Below the pieces are notes generated by a model. It was given only the letters and a program-made list of their open reading frames with translations. It was not told where the DNA came from and did no database searches. From Clostridia bacterium (GTDB lineage: Bacteria > Bacillota_A > Clostridia > Oscillospirales > Acutalibacteraceae), in NCBI GenBank assembly GCA_017445685.1, contig JAFSTS010000264.1:1-7590 (forward strand): DNA of 7,590 bases, given 5' to 3'. Both the position numbers and the translations under genes were made by a program. Positions 6,507 to 7,590 of this stretch are shown one piece after another. Numbering within the stretch: position 1 is the stretch's first letter; each line of letters begins with the position of its first letter.

Positions 6507-7066
6507 CAAATTATATCGAAATTATTAAGAGCCGGCTTGACCCGTACAGATTTCACCACAGTCTGTGCGTTGCAGACTGCGCAAAAAAACTTGCCGCCAA
6601 GTACGGCTGCAATGAAGACAAAGCGTACACGGCAGGCATTCTCCACGACATTATGAAAAATGCTCCGCCCGATGAACAGCTTGAATTTCTGGAAAAGCAA
6701 AATGTTGAGCTATCCCCCGTGGAAAAATCGAACTCTAAGCTTTACCACGCAATAAGCGGCGCATACTATATTAAAAATATCATGAAAATCGACGACGAAG
6801 ACATTTTTAATGCCGTAAGATACCACACGACCGGCAGAGCAAATATGTCGCTTCTTGAAAAAGTGATCTTCATAGCCGATTTCGTCTCTGACGACCGTGA
6901 TTACAACGGCATAGAGGAAATTCGTCAGGCGGCATGGGAAAGCCTTGAAAAAGCAATGATGATCGGGCTTGACTTCACGATAAAAGAAATTGTCGGCAGG
7001 CGCCAGACGCTTCACCCCGACAGTATCAATTTATATAACGAACTAATTTTGGAGGGACAAAAATGA
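6503..7066 (+). CDS. yqeK: YqeK, HD-domain symmetrical Ap4A hydrolase
   Basis: A 187-residue HD-superfamily phosphohydrolase. Bacillus-type YqeK proteins split diadenosine tetraphosphate (Ap4A) symmetrically into two ADP, using a metal centre. Metal-ligand candidates are H19 (RFHHSLCV), the H48-D49 pair in AGILHDIMK, H82 (YHAISGAYY), H108 (RYHTTGR) and D126 (IADFVSDDRDY). This pattern and the position between nadD and rsfS fit YqeK rather than a generic HD protein. In some bacteria YqeK is fused to NadD; here the genes are separate but overlap by four bases. A weak ribosome binding site AAGGAA (6485-6490) lies twelve bases from the ATG, longer than ideal, so coupling to nadD is likely. Older annotations call this family 'HD domain protein, NAD metabolism'. 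Confidence 0.93.
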   Translation: MTNYIEIIKSRLDPYRFHHSLCVADCAKKLAAKYGCNEDKAYTAGILHDIMKNAPPDEQLEFLEKQNVELSPVEKSNSKLYHAISGAYYIKNIMKIDDEDIFNAVRYHTTGRANMSLLEKVIFIADFVSDDRDYNGIEEIRQAAWESLEKAMMIGLDFTIKEIVGRRQTLHPDSINLYNELILEGQK

Positions 7067-7416
7067 AACACGAGGAAATGATAAAAAACATCGTCAAAAT
7101 TCTTGACGACAAAAAGGCTGAGGACATCAAGGCAATCGAGATCAGAGAGCTGACTATCGTTGCCGACTGCTTCATTATCGCAAGCGGTACTTCCAGCACT
7201 CATGTCAAAGCTCTTGCAGGCGAAGTTGAAGACGCGATGGATAAGATGGGCGTTAAACCCAACCATATCGAAGGCAGAGCAACCGGTTGGATCGTGCTTG
7301 ACTATGACACGATCATCGTCCACATCTTCCAGCGCGAAAGCCGCGAATACTACAACCTTGAAAGACTTTGGCAGGACGCCGACTATCTTGATATCGACAA
7401 AATCCTTGCCGAATAA
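7063..7416 (+). CDS. rsfS: RsfS, ribosomal silencing factor
   Basis: A 117-residue member of the RsfS/Iojap/YbeB family. It binds ribosomal protein uL14 on the free 50S subunit and blocks joining of the 30S, slowing translation under starvation. Family features are IEIRELTIVADCFIIASGTS (about 25-44), the GEVEDAMDKMG helix, and the core EGRATGWIVLDYDTIIVHIF followed by the signature R-x-Y-Y-N-L-E-x-L-W. The length is typical. A strong GGAGG at 7051-7055 lies seven bases before the ATG, and the start also overlaps the yqeK stop in ATGA. It can therefore be translated both by coupling and on its own, unlike nadD. In many Firmicutes a LytR-CpsA-Psr family gene lies between yqeK and rsfS; it is absent here. 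Confidence 0.96.
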   Translation: MKHEEMIKNIVKILDDKKAEDIKAIEIRELTIVADCFIIASGTSSTHVKALAGEVEDAMDKMGVKPNHIEGRATGWIVLDYDTIIVHIFQRESREYYNLERLWQDADYLDIDKILAE

Positions 7417-7447
7417 TTCGTTCATAAATTAAGGAGTTGACTCAAAA

Positions 7448-7590
7448 ATGAACTATGATTTTAAGTCTGCCGAAAAGAAATGGCAGGAAAAATGGGAACA
7501 GACCGGCGTTTTCCACGCAAAACAGGATTTTTCTCTTCCGAAATTTTATTGTCTTGTTGAATTTCCCTATCCGTCAGGTCAGGGACTTCA
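7448..7590 (+). CDS. leuS: Leucyl-tRNA synthetase (5' part, runs off window)
   Basis: The first 47 complete codons of a class I leucyl-tRNA synthetase, which charges tRNA-Leu with leucine. The visible protein begins MNYDFKSAEKKWQEKWEQTG and reaches FPYPSGQGLH at 39-48 (the last codon is incomplete). That block leads directly into the family's HIGH-type ATP-binding motif, which lies just beyond the window edge. The FPYPSG-x-GLH signature is highly specific to LeuRS. AAGGAG at 7431-7436 stands eleven bases before the ATG, slightly long but acceptable. Only 31 bases separate it from rsfS, too few for a T-box leader, so leuS is probably read from an upstream operon promoter. Whether the full gene is intact cannot be judged. 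Confidence 0.95.
   Translation, partial: MNYDFKSAEKKWQEKWEQTGVFHAKQDFSLPKFYCLVEFPYPSGQGL

Noticed and set aside
7012..7425. A 137-codon open frame on the - strand opposite rsfS
   Set aside because: It is a shadow of a strongly conserved + strand gene, with no independent support.
7417..7447. Possible T-box leader or terminator before leuS
   Set aside because: Only 31 bases are present, with no stem-loop or T-run; there is no room for a T-box.

Overview
This is a densely packed chromosomal segment, all on the + strand, most likely from an anaerobic Gram-positive bacterium of the Clostridia. An Oscillospirales/Ruminococcaceae-like host is my guess. The reasons are the conserved gene order yhbY-nadD-yqeK-rsfS-leuS typical of Firmicutes, strong AAGGAGG-type ribosome binding sites, an FtsY without a long N-terminal acidic domain, and cysteine-rich cytoplasmic enzymes. 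The lineage is inferred from gene content and style, not from a database search.

The left part (1-4051) is a rod-shape elongasome cluster. It holds the 3' end of mreB (cytoplasmic actin-like filament), then mreC (bitopic scaffold), mreD (polytopic membrane protein) and a class B penicillin-binding protein of the PBP2/MrdA type (peptidoglycan transpeptidase). Together these organise and carry out lateral wall synthesis. The cluster's glycosyltransferase (rodA) and the minCDE genes are not in the window.

The right part (4074-7590) is a housekeeping run: ftsY (SRP receptor GTPase), an RdgB/HAM1 nucleotide pyrophosphatase, yhbY (CRM-domain ribosome-assembly protein), nadD (NAD synthesis), yqeK (HD-domain Ap4A hydrolase), rsfS (ribosomal silencing factor) and the first 47 codons of leuS. 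The themes are membrane protein targeting, nucleotide-pool cleaning, ribosome assembly and silencing, and NAD/Ap4A metabolism.

No gap between genes exceeds 37 bases. ftsY and rdgB are separated by one base, and yhbY/nadD, nadD/yqeK and yqeK/rsfS each overlap by four bases (ATGA). I see no terminator, convincing promoter, RNA gene, mobile element, CRISPR array or transfer signature. The window therefore reads as the interior of one or more long co-directional operons, with heavy translational coupling in the right half.

I do not find an undescribed system here. The most interesting points are a probable Cys3-His metal site in the PBP2 transpeptidase domain, the direct junction of the elongasome genes with the ftsY-to-leuS run, and a few translation-level details.
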